This document shows, piece by piece, positions 29,857 to 38,792 of a stretch of DNA of 64,000 nucleotides. The stretch is from positions 62,001 to 126,000 of the forward strand of contig NZ_JAFIQV010000011.1 in the NCBI RefSeq assembly GCF_017356015.1, read 5' to 3'. The position numbers and the translations under genes are program-made. The notes beneath the pieces were generated by a model. That model searched no databases. It was given only the letters and a program-made list of their open reading frames with translations, and had not been told where the DNA came from. Position 1 is the stretch's first letter; each line of letters opens with the position of its first letter. Source of the DNA: Azospirillum sp. SYSU D00513. GTDB lineage: Bacteria; Pseudomonadota; Alphaproteobacteria; Azospirillales; Azospirillaceae.

Positions 29857-30792
29857 TTAGGCGCCCTGCTGGCCGGCCGCGGCGGCGACTTCGGCGGCGA
29901 AGTCGGTCTCGGCCTTCTCGATGCCCTCGCCCAGCGCGAAGCGGGCGAAGCCCGTCAGCTTGATCGGGGCGCCGATCTCCTTGGCGACCTTCTCGACCAC
30001 GGCGCGGACCTTGGTCTCGCCGTCGATCACGTAGGTCTGCTCCAGCAGCACCACTTCCTCGTAGTACTTGCGGATGCGGCCCTCGACCATCTTCTCGATG
30101 ATGTTCTCCGGCTTGCCCGAGGCGCGGGCCTGGTCGGAGAGCACGTTGCGCTCGCGGTCGAGCGCGGAGGTGTCGACGTCGGCGATGTCCAGCGCCTCCG
30201 GGCGGGCGGCGGCGATGTGCATGGCGATCTGCTTGCCCAGCTCGGCCAGCTTGTCGGCGGCGCCCGTCGACTCCAGCGCGACCAGCACGCCGATCTTGCC
30301 CAGGCCCGGCGCGATGGCCGAGTGGATGTAGCTCACCACGGCGCCCGAGGCGACCGACAGCTTGACGGCGCGGCGCAGGTTCATGTTCTCGCCGACGGTG
30401 GCGATCAGGCTGGTCAGCTCGTCCTGCACGCTGTGCGCGGCGCCCGGATAGCCGGCCTGCTTGATGACCTCGACGTCGCCGTCGGTGCCCAGCGCGATCT
30501 CCGCGACCTTGGCGGCGAAGCCCTGGAACTTGTCGTTGCGGGCGACGAAGTCGGTCTCGGCGTTCACTTCGACCAGCGCGCCGGTGGTGCCGGAGGTGGC
30601 GGCGGCGACGAGGCCCTCGGCGGCGACGCGGCCGGACTTCTTGGCGGCGGCGGCGAGGCCCTTCTTGCGCAGCCAGTCGACGGCGCCCTCGAGGTCGCCG
30701 CCCGTCTCGTTCAGCGCCTTCTTGCAGTCCATCATGCCCGCGCCGGTCTTCTCGCGCAGTTCCTTGACGAGCGCGGCAGTAATCTCGGCCAT
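29857..30792 (-). CDS. tsf: Translation elongation factor Ts
   Basis: EF-Ts (311 aa) regenerates EF-Tu-GTP. The N-terminal UBA-like region [20 protein letters not shown] and the core motifs [10 protein letters not shown] and the late [18 protein letters not shown] identify it. A ribosome-binding site GAAGAGGGCG precedes the ATG. It follows rpsB, from which it is separated by a strong terminator hairpin, implying attenuation or a separate start. Confidence 0.97.
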   Translation of the reverse strand: MAEITAALVKELREKTGAGMMDCKKALNETGGDLEGAVDWLRKKGLAAAAKKSGRVAAEGLVAAATSGTTGALVEVNAETDFVARNDKFQGFAAKVAEIALGTDGDVEVIKQAGYPGAAHSVQDELTSLIATVGENMNLRRAVKLSVASGAVVSYIHSAIAPGLGKIGVLVALESTGAADKLAELGKQIAMHIAAARPEALDIADVDTSALDRERNVLSDQARASGKPENIIEKMVEGRIRKYYEEVVLLEQTYVIDGETKVRAVVEKVAKEIGAPIKLTGFARFALGEGIEKAETDFAAEVAAAAGQQGA

Positions 30793-30849
30793 GTTTCGCC
30801 CTCTTCGTTCAGGTCGGATCCAAGCGGATCGAATTCAGCCAATCAACTC

Positions 30850-30893
30850 ATAAAAAAGGCAGCCGGGCCTAAAGTGGTACGGCCCGGCTGCCC
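30850..30893 (-). terminator. Intrinsic terminator between rpsB and tsf
   Basis: A 12-bp perfect stem (30858-30869 with 30881-30892) with an 11-nt loop is followed on the minus strand by TTTTTT. It sits 17 bp after the rpsB stop and before tsf. Read-through to tsf must occur or tsf has its own promoter; an attenuator between these two genes is known in E. coli. Confidence 0.85.
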
Positions 30894-30909
30894 TTCAACA
30901 CAAGAAGCC

Positions 30910-31698
30910 TCAGGCCTGGGCCGTCTCGGCCTCGGCGTCCTCGCCGTCTTCCGGCAGGGCCTCGGCCGGGGCATCCTCACGGGCGCCCACGTCGATGCCG
31001 GCGGCGCTCATCTCGGCCTGCAGCCCGTCCAGGACCGAGCCCTGGACCAGCTCGCAGTACAGGTCGATGGCGCGCAGGGCGTCGTCGTTGCCGGGGATCG
31101 GGAAGGCCACGCCCTCCGGATCGGAGTTGCTGTCGAGGACGGCGATGACCGGGATGCCGAGCTTGTTGGCTTCCTTGACGGCCAGCGACTCCTTGTTGGT
31201 GTCGATGATGAACAGCACGTCCGGCAGGCCGCCCATTTCCTTGATGCCGCCCAGCGCGCGCTCCAGCTTGTCGCGCTCGCGGGTCAGCTCGAGGATCTCG
31301 CGCTTGGTCAGGCCCGAGGTGTCGCCGGCCAGCTGCTCTTCCATCTCGCGCAGGCGCTTGATCGACTGGGAGATGGTCTTCCAGTTGGTCAGCATGCCGC
31401 CGAGCCAGCGGTGGTTGACGTAGTACTGGCCGCACTTGGAGGCGGCGTCGGCGACGCGCTCCTGGGCTTGGCGCTTGGTGCCCACGAACAGGACGCGGCC
31501 ACCGCCGGCGACGACGTCGCGCACGGCCTGCATGGCGCGGTGCAGCATCGGCACGGTCTGCTCGAGGTCGATCACGTGCACGCCGTTGCGCACGCCGAAG
31601 ATGTACGGGGCCATCTTCGGGTTCCAGCGACGGGTGTGGTGACCGAAGTGAACACCAGCTTCGAGCAGCTGGCGCATGGTGAAGGACGGCATTGCCAT
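30910..31698 (-). CDS. rpsB: 30S ribosomal protein S2
   Basis: S2 (262 aa) is a late-assembling 30S protein. ATG 31698 gives the canonical N-terminus ([20 protein letters not shown]); the open frame further upstream is leader. [21 protein letters not shown] and the C-terminal DGLQAEM region are conserved. The C-terminus has an acidic, Ala/Glu-rich extension typical of alphaproteobacteria. A promoter and leader of about 110 nt precede it. Confidence 0.97.
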   Translation of the reverse strand: MAMPSFTMRQLLEAGVHFGHHTRRWNPKMAPYIFGVRNGVHVIDLEQTVPMLHRAMQAVRDVVAGGGRVLFVGTKRQAQERVADAASKCGQYYVNHRWLGGMLTNWKTISQSIKRLREMEEQLAGDTSGLTKREILELTRERDKLERALGGIKEMGGLPDVLFIIDTNKESLAVKEANKLGIPVIAVLDSNSDPEGVAFPIPGNDDALRAIDLYCELVQGSVLDGLQAEMSAAGIDVGAREDAPAEALPEDGEDAEAETAQA

Positions 31699-31812
31699 TT
31701 TGGAAAATCCCTTTTCCGGTTGCTCCGCCGCGGGCACTGTCCTGGCAAGGACACCGGAGCGGGCCTTCGGGTAAAGCCGAGGGTCCGCCAACCCGCGTGA
31801 GGTTTTGACGAC
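31699..31812 (-). promoter_or_regulatory. rpsB 5' leader
   Basis: About 110 nt lie between the predicted transcription start and the rpsB ATG. The leader can form at least two hairpins, one from TGTCCT/AGGACA. Leaders of this gene are used for autogenous repression by S2 in other bacteria; whether this one fits a known class needs a covariance search. Confidence 0.3.
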
Positions 31813-31819
31813 GGGCGCT

Positions 31820-31848
31820 TACATAGCCCGGTCGCCCCGCTTTGGCAA
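31820..31848 (-). promoter_or_regulatory. Predicted rpsB promoter
   Basis: On the minus strand TTGCCA (31843-31848, 5 of 6) and TATGTA (31820-31825) are 17 bp apart, in the gap between dnaE and rpsB. A further TTGTCA lies just upstream. Confidence 0.5.
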
Positions 31849-31911
31849 CAGTGTTGACAAGCGTCCGGCACGCTTTCCGGCGGCGCGGACCCGGCCCGGA
31901 AAGGGCGCTCT

Positions 31912-34900
31912 TTACAGCTCCACGACCTCGACGATTCCCGGCACGGCCTTGAGGGCGGCGCGGCTCTGCGCGGTGATCGCGTAGGCGCCGGGAAGCTGGA
32001 TGTCGACCTCCTTCAGCGCGTCCAGCTCGACCAGCAGGTGGATCTTTCCCTTGCCCCGCCCGAGCCGGTCCAGCATGCCGCGCAGGCCGTCGAGCGGCTT
32101 GTCGTCGCGCACCACGATGCGCAGCCCCTCGCTGACCGAGGCGACCGCCTCCTCCAGCGGGCGGACCTCCTGGCAGGTCAGCCGGACCTCCTCCCCGTTC
32201 AGCTGGGCGTCCACCGTCATCAGCACGGGGCGCCCGGCTTCCAGCAGCTCGCGGTTGGCGGACAGGATTTCGGAGAAGCAGGTCACCTCGAAGCCGCCCG
32301 TGGCGTCGGACAGCTCGACGAAGGCGAAGCGGTTGCCGGACTTGGCGGTCTTCTCCTTCCGGCTGACGACGATGCCCGCCATCTTGTAGCGGGTCGAGCC
32401 GCCCTTGGAGATGGCGGCGGTCAGCTCCGCCGACTTCTTCACCTGCATGCGGCCGAGCGGCCCGGCGAAGGCGTCGAGCGGGTGGGCCGACAGGTAGAAG
32501 CCGATCGCCTGGAACTCGTTCTTCAGCTTCTCCAGCGGCTCCCATTCCTTTAGCTTGGGCAGGTCCGGCTCCTTCAGCCCGCCGGCGGCCCCGCCGAACA
32601 GGTTGCCGATCCCGCTCTCCCGCTCGGCCGCCTCGGCCTGGGCGTAGCGGATGATCGTCTCCAGCGCCGCGTGCACCTGCGCCCGGTTCGGGTTCAGCCC
32701 GTCGAAGGCGCCGGCGCAGGCGAGGTTTTCGAGCTGGCGTTTGTTGATGGTCTTCAGGTCGAGCCGCCGGGCGAAATCGAACAGGCTCCGGTACGGCCCG
32801 TTCTTCTCGCGCTCCTCGACCAGCGTCTTCATGGCGGCGAGGCCCACCCCCTTCACGGCGGCCAGCGCGTAGCGGATGGCGAGTTCGCCGTTGCCCATGT
32901 CCTCGACGCTGAAGATCGCCTGGGACCTGTTGATGTCGGGCGTGAGCAGCCGGACCTTCAGGCGCGACAGCTCCTGCCGGAAGACGTTCAGCTTGTCGGT
33001 GTTGCCGAGGTCGAGCGTCATCGACGCCGCCATGAACTGCACCGGGTAGTTCGCCTTGAGATAGGCCGTGTGGTAGGCGACCAGCGCGTAGGCCGCCGCG
33101 TGGCTCTTGTTGAAGCCGTAGCCCGCGAACTTCATGACCTGGTCGAAGATCATGCTGGCCTGCTCGCCGGGCACGCCGCGGCCCTCCGCGCCCTGCACGA
33201 ACAGGGCGCGCTGCGCGTCCATCTCCTCCTTGATCTTCTTGCCCATGGCGCGGCGCAGAAGGTCGGCGCCGCCCAGCGTGTAGCCGGACAGCACCTGGGC
33301 GATCTGCATGACCTGCTCCTGGTAGATCATGATCCCGAAGGTCTCCTTCAGGATCCCCTCCAGGGACGGGTGCATGTAGTCGGCGTCCTCGTCGCCGTTC
33401 TTCACCCGGATGTATTTCGGGATGTTGTCCATCGGGCCGGGGCGGTAGAGCGACACCAGCGCGATGATGTCCTCCAGCCGGTTCGGCTTCAGGCGGCGCA
33501 GCACGTCGCGCATGCCCGAGCTTTCGAGCTGGAACACGCCGGTCGCCTCCGCCCGGCTGAGGAGCTGGTAGCTCTTCTCGTCGTCGAGCGGCACCTGCGC
33601 CAGGTCCGGCTTCTCCGGGATCAGGTTCACCGCCGTCTGGAGCACCGTCAGCGTCTTCAGGCCCAGGAAGTCGAACTTCACCAGCCCGGCCTGCTCGACG
33701 AACTTCATGTTGAACTGGGTGACCGGCATGTCGGAGCGCGGATCGCGGTAGAGCGGCACGAGCTGGTCGAGCGGACGGTCGCCGATCACCACGCCGGCGG
33801 CGTGGGTGGAGGCGTGGCGGTACAGGCCTTCGAGCTTCAGCGCGATGTTGACCAGGCGCGCCACCGTCTCGTCGCCGTCGCGCGCCTGGCGCAGCATCTC
33901 CTCGCTGTCGAGCGCCTGCTGGAGCGTCACCGGGTTGGCCGGGTTGTTCGGCACCATCTTGCAGATCTTGTCGACCTGCCCGTAGGGCATCTGCAGCACG
34001 CGCCCGACGTCGCGCAGCACGGCGCGCGCCTGGAGCTTACCGAAGGTGATGATCTGGGCGACGCGGTCGTAGCCGTACTTGTCCTGGACGTAGCGGATCA
34101 CCTCTTCCCGGCGGTCCTGGCAGAAGTCGATGTCGAAGTCGGGCATCGACACGCGTTCGGGGTTCAGGAAGCGCTCGAACAGCAGGCCGAAGCGCAAGGG
34201 GTCGAGGTCGGTGATGGTCAGCGCCCAAGCGACGACCGAGCCGGCACCCGAACCGCGCCCCGGCCCGACGGGAATGTCGTGCGCCTTCGCCCATTTGATG
34301 AAGTCGGACACGATCAGGAAGTAGCCGGGGAACTTCATCTTCACGATGACGTCCAACTCGAACTCCAGCCGCTCGAAATAGGTCTTGCGGGTCTCCGCCC
34401 GCTGCTCCGGCGTCATGTCCGGGGAGTAGACCGCCTTTTCCAGCCGCATCTCCAGCCCGGCGCGGGACTGGGCGCGCAGCTCGTCGTCCTCGGTCCGGCC
34501 CTCCTCCGTCGGGAAGGCGGGCAGGATCGGCTTGATCGGCTTCAGCAGGAAGGAGCAGCGCCGTGCGATCGCGACCGTGTTGTCCACCGCCTCCGGCAGG
34601 TCCGCGAAGAGCAGGCGCATCTCCTCCGCCGACTTGAAGCGGTGGTCGGGGGTCAGGCGGCGGCGCTCGGTCTGGCTGATGTAGGCGCCCTCGGCGATGC
34701 AGAGCAGCGCGTCGTGCGCCTCGTACATGTCGGCGGTCGCGAAATAGCAGTCGTTGGTGGCGACCAGCGGCAGGTCATGCGCATAGGCGAGGTCGATCAG
34801 CGCGGGCTCGACCGCGTCCTCGATCTCCGCGAAATGGCCGCTGTGCCGCTGAAGCTCGATGTAGAGGCGCCCGGGGAACAGGCCCTTCAGGTTTTCCAGA

Positions 34901-35406
34901 ACCTCAAGCGCCAGGTCCTTCTGCCCCTCCCCCAGCAACCGCCCGAGACTGCCGGCCGGCCCGCCGGTCAGCGCGATCAGCCCCTCGCTGTGGCCCTTCA
35001 GCGCCTCCAGCGTCACCTGGGGGCCGGCCATGGGGTCCGACTCCAGGAAGGCCTTGGAGACGAGCTTCATCAGGTTCCGGTAACCCTCCTCCGTCTGGCA
35101 GAGCAGGACGAGCTGGTCCGGCTGCGAGGCCGCCTTGCCCGGCAGCGGCAGCTTGCCCGCGGGCTTTCCGGCCGAGGGCATGACGCGGGTGATGCCAAGC
35201 ACCGTGCCGATGATCGGCTGCACCCCGGTGTCCGCCGCGGCCAGCGCGAACTCCAGCGCACCGAACAGGTTGCCGGTGTCGGTGACGGCCACCGCCGGCA
35301 TCTCCTGCTTGTGGCAGAGCTTCACCAACTCCTTGATTTTTATGGCGCCTTCGGACAGCGAATAGGCGGAATGAACACGGAGATGGACGAAATCGGCATG
35401 CGGCAT
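31912..35406 (-). CDS. dnaE: DNA polymerase III subunit alpha
   Basis: DnaE (1164 aa) is the catalytic subunit of the replicative polymerase. In order: PHP domain (FVHLRVHSAYSLSEGAIK at the N-terminus), polymerase core with MPDFDIDFCQDRR near residue 420 carrying the catalytic aspartates, GRGSGAGS, the fingers and beta-binding region, then helix-hairpin-helix and OB domains (MAGIVVSRKEKTAKSGNRFA). Length and architecture match DnaE1, the essential form, rather than the error-prone ImuC/DnaE2. It is divergent from the lipoprotein gene. Confidence 0.97.
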   Translation of the reverse strand: MPHADFVHLRVHSAYSLSEGAIKIKELVKLCHKQEMPAVAVTDTGNLFGALEFALAAADTGVQPIIGTVLGITRVMPSAGKPAGKLPLPGKAASQPDQLVLLCQTEEGYRNLMKLVSKAFLESDPMAGPQVTLEALKGHSEGLIALTGGPAGSLGRLLGEGQKDLALEVLENLKGLFPGRLYIELQRHSGHFAEIEDAVEPALIDLAYAHDLPLVATNDCYFATADMYEAHDALLCIAEGAYISQTERRRLTPDHRFKSAEEMRLLFADLPEAVDNTVAIARRCSFLLKPIKPILPAFPTEEGRTEDDELRAQSRAGLEMRLEKAVYSPDMTPEQRAETRKTYFERLEFELDVIVKMKFPGYFLIVSDFIKWAKAHDIPVGPGRGSGAGSVVAWALTITDLDPLRFGLLFERFLNPERVSMPDFDIDFCQDRREEVIRYVQDKYGYDRVAQIITFGKLQARAVLRDVGRVLQMPYGQVDKICKMVPNNPANPVTLQQALDSEEMLRQARDGDETVARLVNIALKLEGLYRHASTHAAGVVIGDRPLDQLVPLYRDPRSDMPVTQFNMKFVEQAGLVKFDFLGLKTLTVLQTAVNLIPEKPDLAQVPLDDEKSYQLLSRAEATGVFQLESSGMRDVLRRLKPNRLEDIIALVSLYRPGPMDNIPKYIRVKNGDEDADYMHPSLEGILKETFGIMIYQEQVMQIAQVLSGYTLGGADLLRRAMGKKIKEEMDAQRALFVQGAEGRGVPGEQASMIFDQVMKFAGYGFNKSHAAAYALVAYHTAYLKANYPVQFMAASMTLDLGNTDKLNVFRQELSRLKVRLLTPDINRSQAIFSVEDMGNGELAIRYALAAVKGVGLAAMKTLVEEREKNGPYRSLFDFARRLDLKTINKRQLENLACAGAFDGLNPNRAQVHAALETIIRYAQAEAAERESGIGNLFGGAAGGLKEPDLPKLKEWEPLEKLKNEFQAIGFYLSAHPLDAFAGPLGRMQVKKSAELTAAISKGGSTRYKMAGIVVSRKEKTAKSGNRFAFVELSDATGGFEVTCFSEILSANRELLEAGRPVLMTVDAQLNGEEVRLTCQEVRPLEEAVASVSEGLRIVVRDDKPLDGLRGMLDRLGRGKGKIHLLVELDALKEVDIQLPGAYAITAQSRAALKAVPGIVEVVEL

Positions 35407-35563
35407 GGAGGGCTTCCGGGTCCGGGCTGCGGAGCGTGGACTCCTAGTGGTCGCCCATCCGGCCCCTCCGATGCAACAGCCAAAACGTTCGGAGTGATTC
35501 GCCGTCGGGGACCGTTTCTGCTATCCAAATGGATAGAGCCTTCCACAGGACGCGAGGAGTTCG

Positions 35564-36181
35564 ATGAGCCGACACCCGGCGCCGCGCGCGCTTGCCGCCC
35601 TCGCCCTGATGGGCGCGGCGCTCGCCGCCTGCCAGACGACGGGGACCGGGCCGGACGCGGGACCGGGGGCGCCGGTGACAACGCTTGCCGCTGCACCTGT
35701 TCTCGCCACCTCCACGCTTCAGCCCGCCCAGGCCGAAGGGACGGGCGAGATCGTCGCGCAGAACAAGGGCTGGGTGGTCCGCGCCCATCCCGCGCTCAAC
35801 GGGTCCGCCGCCTATTGCCTGGCCACGCCCAAGGGCGAGGCCCTGCCCCGCCTCTCCTTCCGCGCCACGGCGGACGAAGCCGCCATGCTGGTGCGCGGGG
35901 CGGCCGGCAGCGACCCGGCCGAGGACAAGGCGAAGCTGACGGCCACCTTCGAGGGCGGCGGGAAGATGGCGCTGGAGGCGCGCCCCCTGCCCGACGGGCG
36001 GGTGCTGGTGCCGGTCGAGCTTCCCGCCTATTACGACGTGCTCGACCCCTTCGCCTCCTCCAAGAGCGTGACGCTGGAAAGCGACCTGCTGGACAAGCCG
36101 GTGTCCGACCTGAACCTGTCCGGCTCGCTCTGGGCGATCAACGCGCTGGACGAGTGCCGCATCCTCCACACGGAGGAATGA
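35564..36181 (+). CDS. Putative lipoprotein of unknown function
   Basis: A 205-residue protein preceded by GAGGAG. The signal peptide ends in a lipobox LAAC with Cys23 as the acylation site, and the mature part begins QTTGTG. After a low-complexity Ala/Pro/Thr linker (about 25-60) there is a compact domain of mixed strands ending DECRILHTEE. No family is recognised. It is divergent from dnaE and convergent with the hydrolase gene. Outer-membrane attachment via the Lol pathway is inferred. Confidence 0.8.
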   Translation: MSRHPAPRALAALALMGAALAACQTTGTGPDAGPGAPVTTLAAAPVLATSTLQPAQAEGTGEIVAQNKGWVVRAHPALNGSAAYCLATPKGEALPRLSFRATADEAAMLVRGAAGSDPAEDKAKLTATFEGGGKMALEARPLPDGRVLVPVELPAYYDVLDPFASSKSVTLESDLLDKPVSDLNLSGSLWAINALDECRILHTEE

Positions 36182-36200
36182 GCGGCATCCGCCCGCTCGC

Positions 36201-37058
36201 TCAGGCGAGGTTCTTCTTCAGGAACTCCACCGTGCGCGACCAGGCCAGCTCGGCGGCCTCGCGGTTGTAGCGTTCGGCCGAGGTGTCGTTGTGGAAGGCG
36301 TGGTTCACGCCCTCGTACATCAGCACCTGGTAATCGACGCCGGCCTTTTTCAGCGCCTCCTCGTAGGCCGGCACCGACTCGTTCACGCGCTGGTCCAGCC
36401 CGGCGTAGTGCAGCATCAGCGGCGCGCGGATCGAGCCGACCTCCGCCGGGTCCGGCGTGCGGCCGTAGAAGGCGACCCCGGCCTTCAGGTCGGGCGCCTT
36501 GATGGCGAGCTGGTTGACCATGGCGCCGCCCCAGCAGAAGCCCACGGCACCCACCTTGGCGTTGGAATAGCGATAGGCCATGAGGTGACTCATGGCGCCG
36601 ACGGCGTCGTTCACCGCCTTGTCCATGTCGAGCTTGCCGATCCTGTCGCGGGCCTCGTCCGGATTCTCCGGCGTGCCGCCGAGCGGCGACAGCAGGTCGG
36701 GCGCCAGCGCCACGAAGCCCGCCAGCGCCAGCCGGCGCGTCACGTCCTGGATGTAGGGGTTGAGACCGCGGTTCTCGTGGATGACGACGACGGCCGGCGC
36801 CTGCTCCGCCATTTTCGGGCGCGCGAGGTAGCCTTGAACGGTGCCGGTGGCGCCCTGGTAATTGACCCTCTCGGCCGTGATGTCGGAATGGTCCGGCGGC
36901 ACCTGGGCGGCGAAGGCGTAGTTGGGCTCCAGCCCGGCGAGGATCGCGGGCACGGCGGCGACACCGCCCGCCAGCACCGCCAGACGTTCGAGGAACACCC
37001 GGCGCGGCAGCGGCTTGTGGGTGTATTCGTCGTAAAGCTCTATGATCCTCTGGTCCAT
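36201..37058 (-). CDS. Dienelactone hydrolase family protein with Tat-like signal
   Basis: A 285-residue alpha/beta hydrolase, ATG 37058 with GAGGGA upstream. The N-terminal PRRVFLERLAVLAGG (twin Arg19-Arg20, then a hydrophobic stretch to about 42) reads as a Tat signal with a longer than usual n-region. The dienelactone hydrolase triad is present: Cys175 in GFCWGG, Asp222 in AGLDQRV and His253 in VNHAFHND. The family hydrolyses lactones and esters; the substrate here is unknown. Export to the periplasm is predicted from the signal. Confidence 0.88.
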   Translation of the reverse strand: MDQRIIELYDEYTHKPLPRRVFLERLAVLAGGVAAVPAILAGLEPNYAFAAQVPPDHSDITAERVNYQGATGTVQGYLARPKMAEQAPAVVVIHENRGLNPYIQDVTRRLALAGFVALAPDLLSPLGGTPENPDEARDRIGKLDMDKAVNDAVGAMSHLMAYRYSNAKVGAVGFCWGGAMVNQLAIKAPDLKAGVAFYGRTPDPAEVGSIRAPLMLHYAGLDQRVNESVPAYEEALKKAGVDYQVLMYEGVNHAFHNDTSAERYNREAAELAWSRTVEFLKKNLA

Positions 37059-37171
37059 GCGTCCCTCGTCTGCCCGTTTTGCGGGGGAGTGTGCATGAGG
37101 GAAAACAGGGCGGCAACGGCGCGGACGGTCAGGCCGAAGCCGCACGAAAGCAGGAGCGGGGAGACGCGATC

Positions 37172-37708
37172 GTGCTTGCGACCATCGTGACGGCCCGGCT
37201 CATCCTGCGCCCGCGCGGGATGCAGGATTTCGACGCCTGCCTCGCCATGAACTCCGACCCGGTGGTGATGGCCTTCGTCGGCGGGATGCCGGATGACCCC
37301 GTGGCCTACCGCGAGGAGCTGGCCCGCCGCATGGAGGAGACCCACCCGCCGGGACTCGGCTACTGGTCGGTCTTCGCCAGGGCGGAACCGGACCGCCTCA
37401 TCGGCTGGGTCTCGCTCGTCCCCTGCGACGACGCTCCCGGGTCCGACATCGAGATCGGCTGGCGCATCGTGCCGTCCGACTGGGGCAAGGGCTACGCCCC
37501 GGAAGCGGCCGCGGCCCTGCTGCGCCATGCCTTCGTCACCGTCGGACTGGACAGGGTCATCGCGACCGTCCACCCCGAGAACATCCAGTCCTTCCGCGTC
37601 GCCGAAAAGGCCGGCCTGCGGTTTGCGGGCGACGGCGACTATTTGGGCGAGCCGTGCAAGGTGTATGAGGCGATGCGCGAGGGGTTTGAAGGGAAGGAGC
37701 CGAGATAG
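37172..37708 (+). CDS. RimJ/RimL-type GNAT acetyltransferase
   Basis: A 178-residue acetyltransferase starting at GTG 37172 with GGGGAG upstream. VTARLILRPRGMQDFDAC at the N-terminus and WGKGYAPEAAAALLRHAF (acetyl-CoA loop and helix) with ENIQSFRVAEKAGLRF identify the acetyltransferase_3 group, which acetylates ribosomal protein N-termini or small molecules. The target is not predictable. The gene ends before a repeat-rich intergenic stretch. Confidence 0.88.
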   Translation: MLATIVTARLILRPRGMQDFDACLAMNSDPVVMAFVGGMPDDPVAYREELARRMEETHPPGLGYWSVFARAEPDRLIGWVSLVPCDDAPGSDIEIGWRIVPSDWGKGYAPEAAAALLRHAFVTVGLDRVIATVHPENIQSFRVAEKAGLRFAGDGDYLGEPCKVYEAMREGFEGKEPR

Positions 37709-37777
37709 CCGCCGGTTGGCAAAATGCCGGGACCGCTATTCCTGCCAGAAACTACCAACAGTATTTCAGCACTACTC

Positions 37778-38053
37778 CGTCATCCCCGCGAAATCGGGGG
37801 TCCAGAACTTGCCGTCACGTGCTGTTTTGGGAAAGCCTGGATCCCCGCTTTCGCGCATAGGGGCTAACTTAATCCCCTCTCCCCTTGGGGAGAGGGTTAG
37901 GGTGAGGGGGTTGCAGGGGAACATTTGCGTTCGGCAATCGCGGTCCCCCTCACCCTCCCAGCCCTGGCGGGCTGGGCCCCGCCCTCTCCCCAGCGGGGAG
38001 AGGGAGAAAACGGCCGTCAAAGTTAGCGCCCATGCGCTTTCGCGGGGATGACG
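37778..38053. repeat. GTCATCCCCGCGAAA-type palindromic repeat, split by an inserted element
   Basis: The ends form a perfect 16-bp inverted repeat: CGTCATCCCCGCGAAA at 37778-37793 and its complement at 38038-38053. Arms of this kind (CTGGATCCCCGCTTTCGCGGGG) are common intergenic repeats in proteobacteria. Taking out 37855-38035 plus one copy of GCTTTCGC rejoins a perfect hairpin and leaves an element of 87 bp. It lies between convergent genes. Confidence 0.8.
37855..38035. mobile_element. MITE-like palindromic element with 8-bp target duplication
   Basis: A 181-bp insert flanked by GCTTTCGC at 37847-37854 and 38036-38043. The ends are imperfect 16-bp terminal inverted repeats (GCATAGGGGCTAACTT against GCATGGGCGCTAACTT, 14 of 16 equal). 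Inside are stacked hairpins: 37875-37884 with 37887-37896, a GGTGAGGGGG/CCCCCTCACC pair, a CCCAGCC/GGCTGGG stem and CCCTCTCCCC/GGGGAGAGGG. It has no coding capacity. A related copy is at about 44262-44459. Confidence 0.75.
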
Positions 38054-38111
38054 TGTAAGTGGTTTTTATAACCAACACAGCCCCAGGGGGAGAAAGCCAC
38101 TGACTGCCCCC

Positions 38112-38792
38112 TCAATGCTCCACCAGCAGGCCGTCGCGCATTTCCAGCACGCGGTCCATGCGCCGGGCGAGGTCGAGGTTGTGGGTGGCGACGAGGGCGC
38201 CGACGCGGGACTGGCGGACGAGATTGGTCAGCATGGAGAAGACGCCCTCGGCCGTGTTGGGGTCGAGGTTGCCCGTCGGCTCGTCGGCGATCAGCAGGCC
38301 CGGCGCGTTGGCGAGCGCGCGGGCGATGGCGACGCGCTGCTGCTCGCCGCCGGACAGGCGGGCCGGGCGGTGGTCGCCGCGCGCCTCCAGCCCGACCATG
38401 CGCAGCAGCTCGGCCGCGCGTTTGGCCGCCTCGCGGCGCGCGACGCCGGCGATCATCTGCGGCAGGACGATGTTCTCCAGTGCCGAGAATTCCGGCAGCA
38501 GGTGATGGAACTGGTAGACGAAGCCGACGGAGCGGCGGCGCACCTCGGTGCGCTTGGCGTCATCCAGCGTGGACACGTCGGTGCCGCCGATGCGCACGGT
38601 GCCGCTGGTTGGCCGCTCCAGCAGGCCGGCGATGTGCAGCAGCGTGGACTTGCCCGCGCCCGACGGGCCGACCAGCGCCACCAGTTCGCCGGCCCGCACG
38701 GTCAGGGCGGCACCGCGCAGCACGTCCAGGCGGGTCCCCGCCTGCTCGAAGCTGCGCACGATGTTCGAGAGTTCCAGCATCGTCTCACTCAT
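38112..38792 (-). CDS. lolD: Lipoprotein-releasing ABC transporter ATPase
   Basis: LolD (226 aa) powers extraction of outer-membrane lipoproteins from the inner membrane. Walker A GPSGAGKS is at 42-49, with signature [15 protein letters not shown], Walker [13 protein letters not shown] and H-loop THNLDLA. Homology starts at ATG 38792 ([10 protein letters not shown]), which overlaps the end of lolC by 8 bp, so the two are coupled. Confidence 0.95.
   Translation of the reverse strand: MSETMLELSNIVRSFEQAGTRLDVLRGAALTVRAGELVALVGPSGAGKSTLLHIAGLLERPTSGTVRIGGTDVSTLDDAKRTEVRRRSVGFVYQFHHLLPEFSALENIVLPQMIAGVARREAAKRAAELLRMVGLEARGDHRPARLSGGEQQRVAIARALANAPGLLIADEPTGNLDPNTAEGVFSMLTNLVRQSRVGALVATHNLDLARRMDRVLEMRDGLLVEH

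Noticed and set aside
37855..38035. CRISPR-like or ordinary terminator explanation for the stacked hairpins
   Set aside because: There are no regularly spaced direct repeats and no U-runs after the stems. The terminal inverted repeats and target duplication fit an inserted element better.
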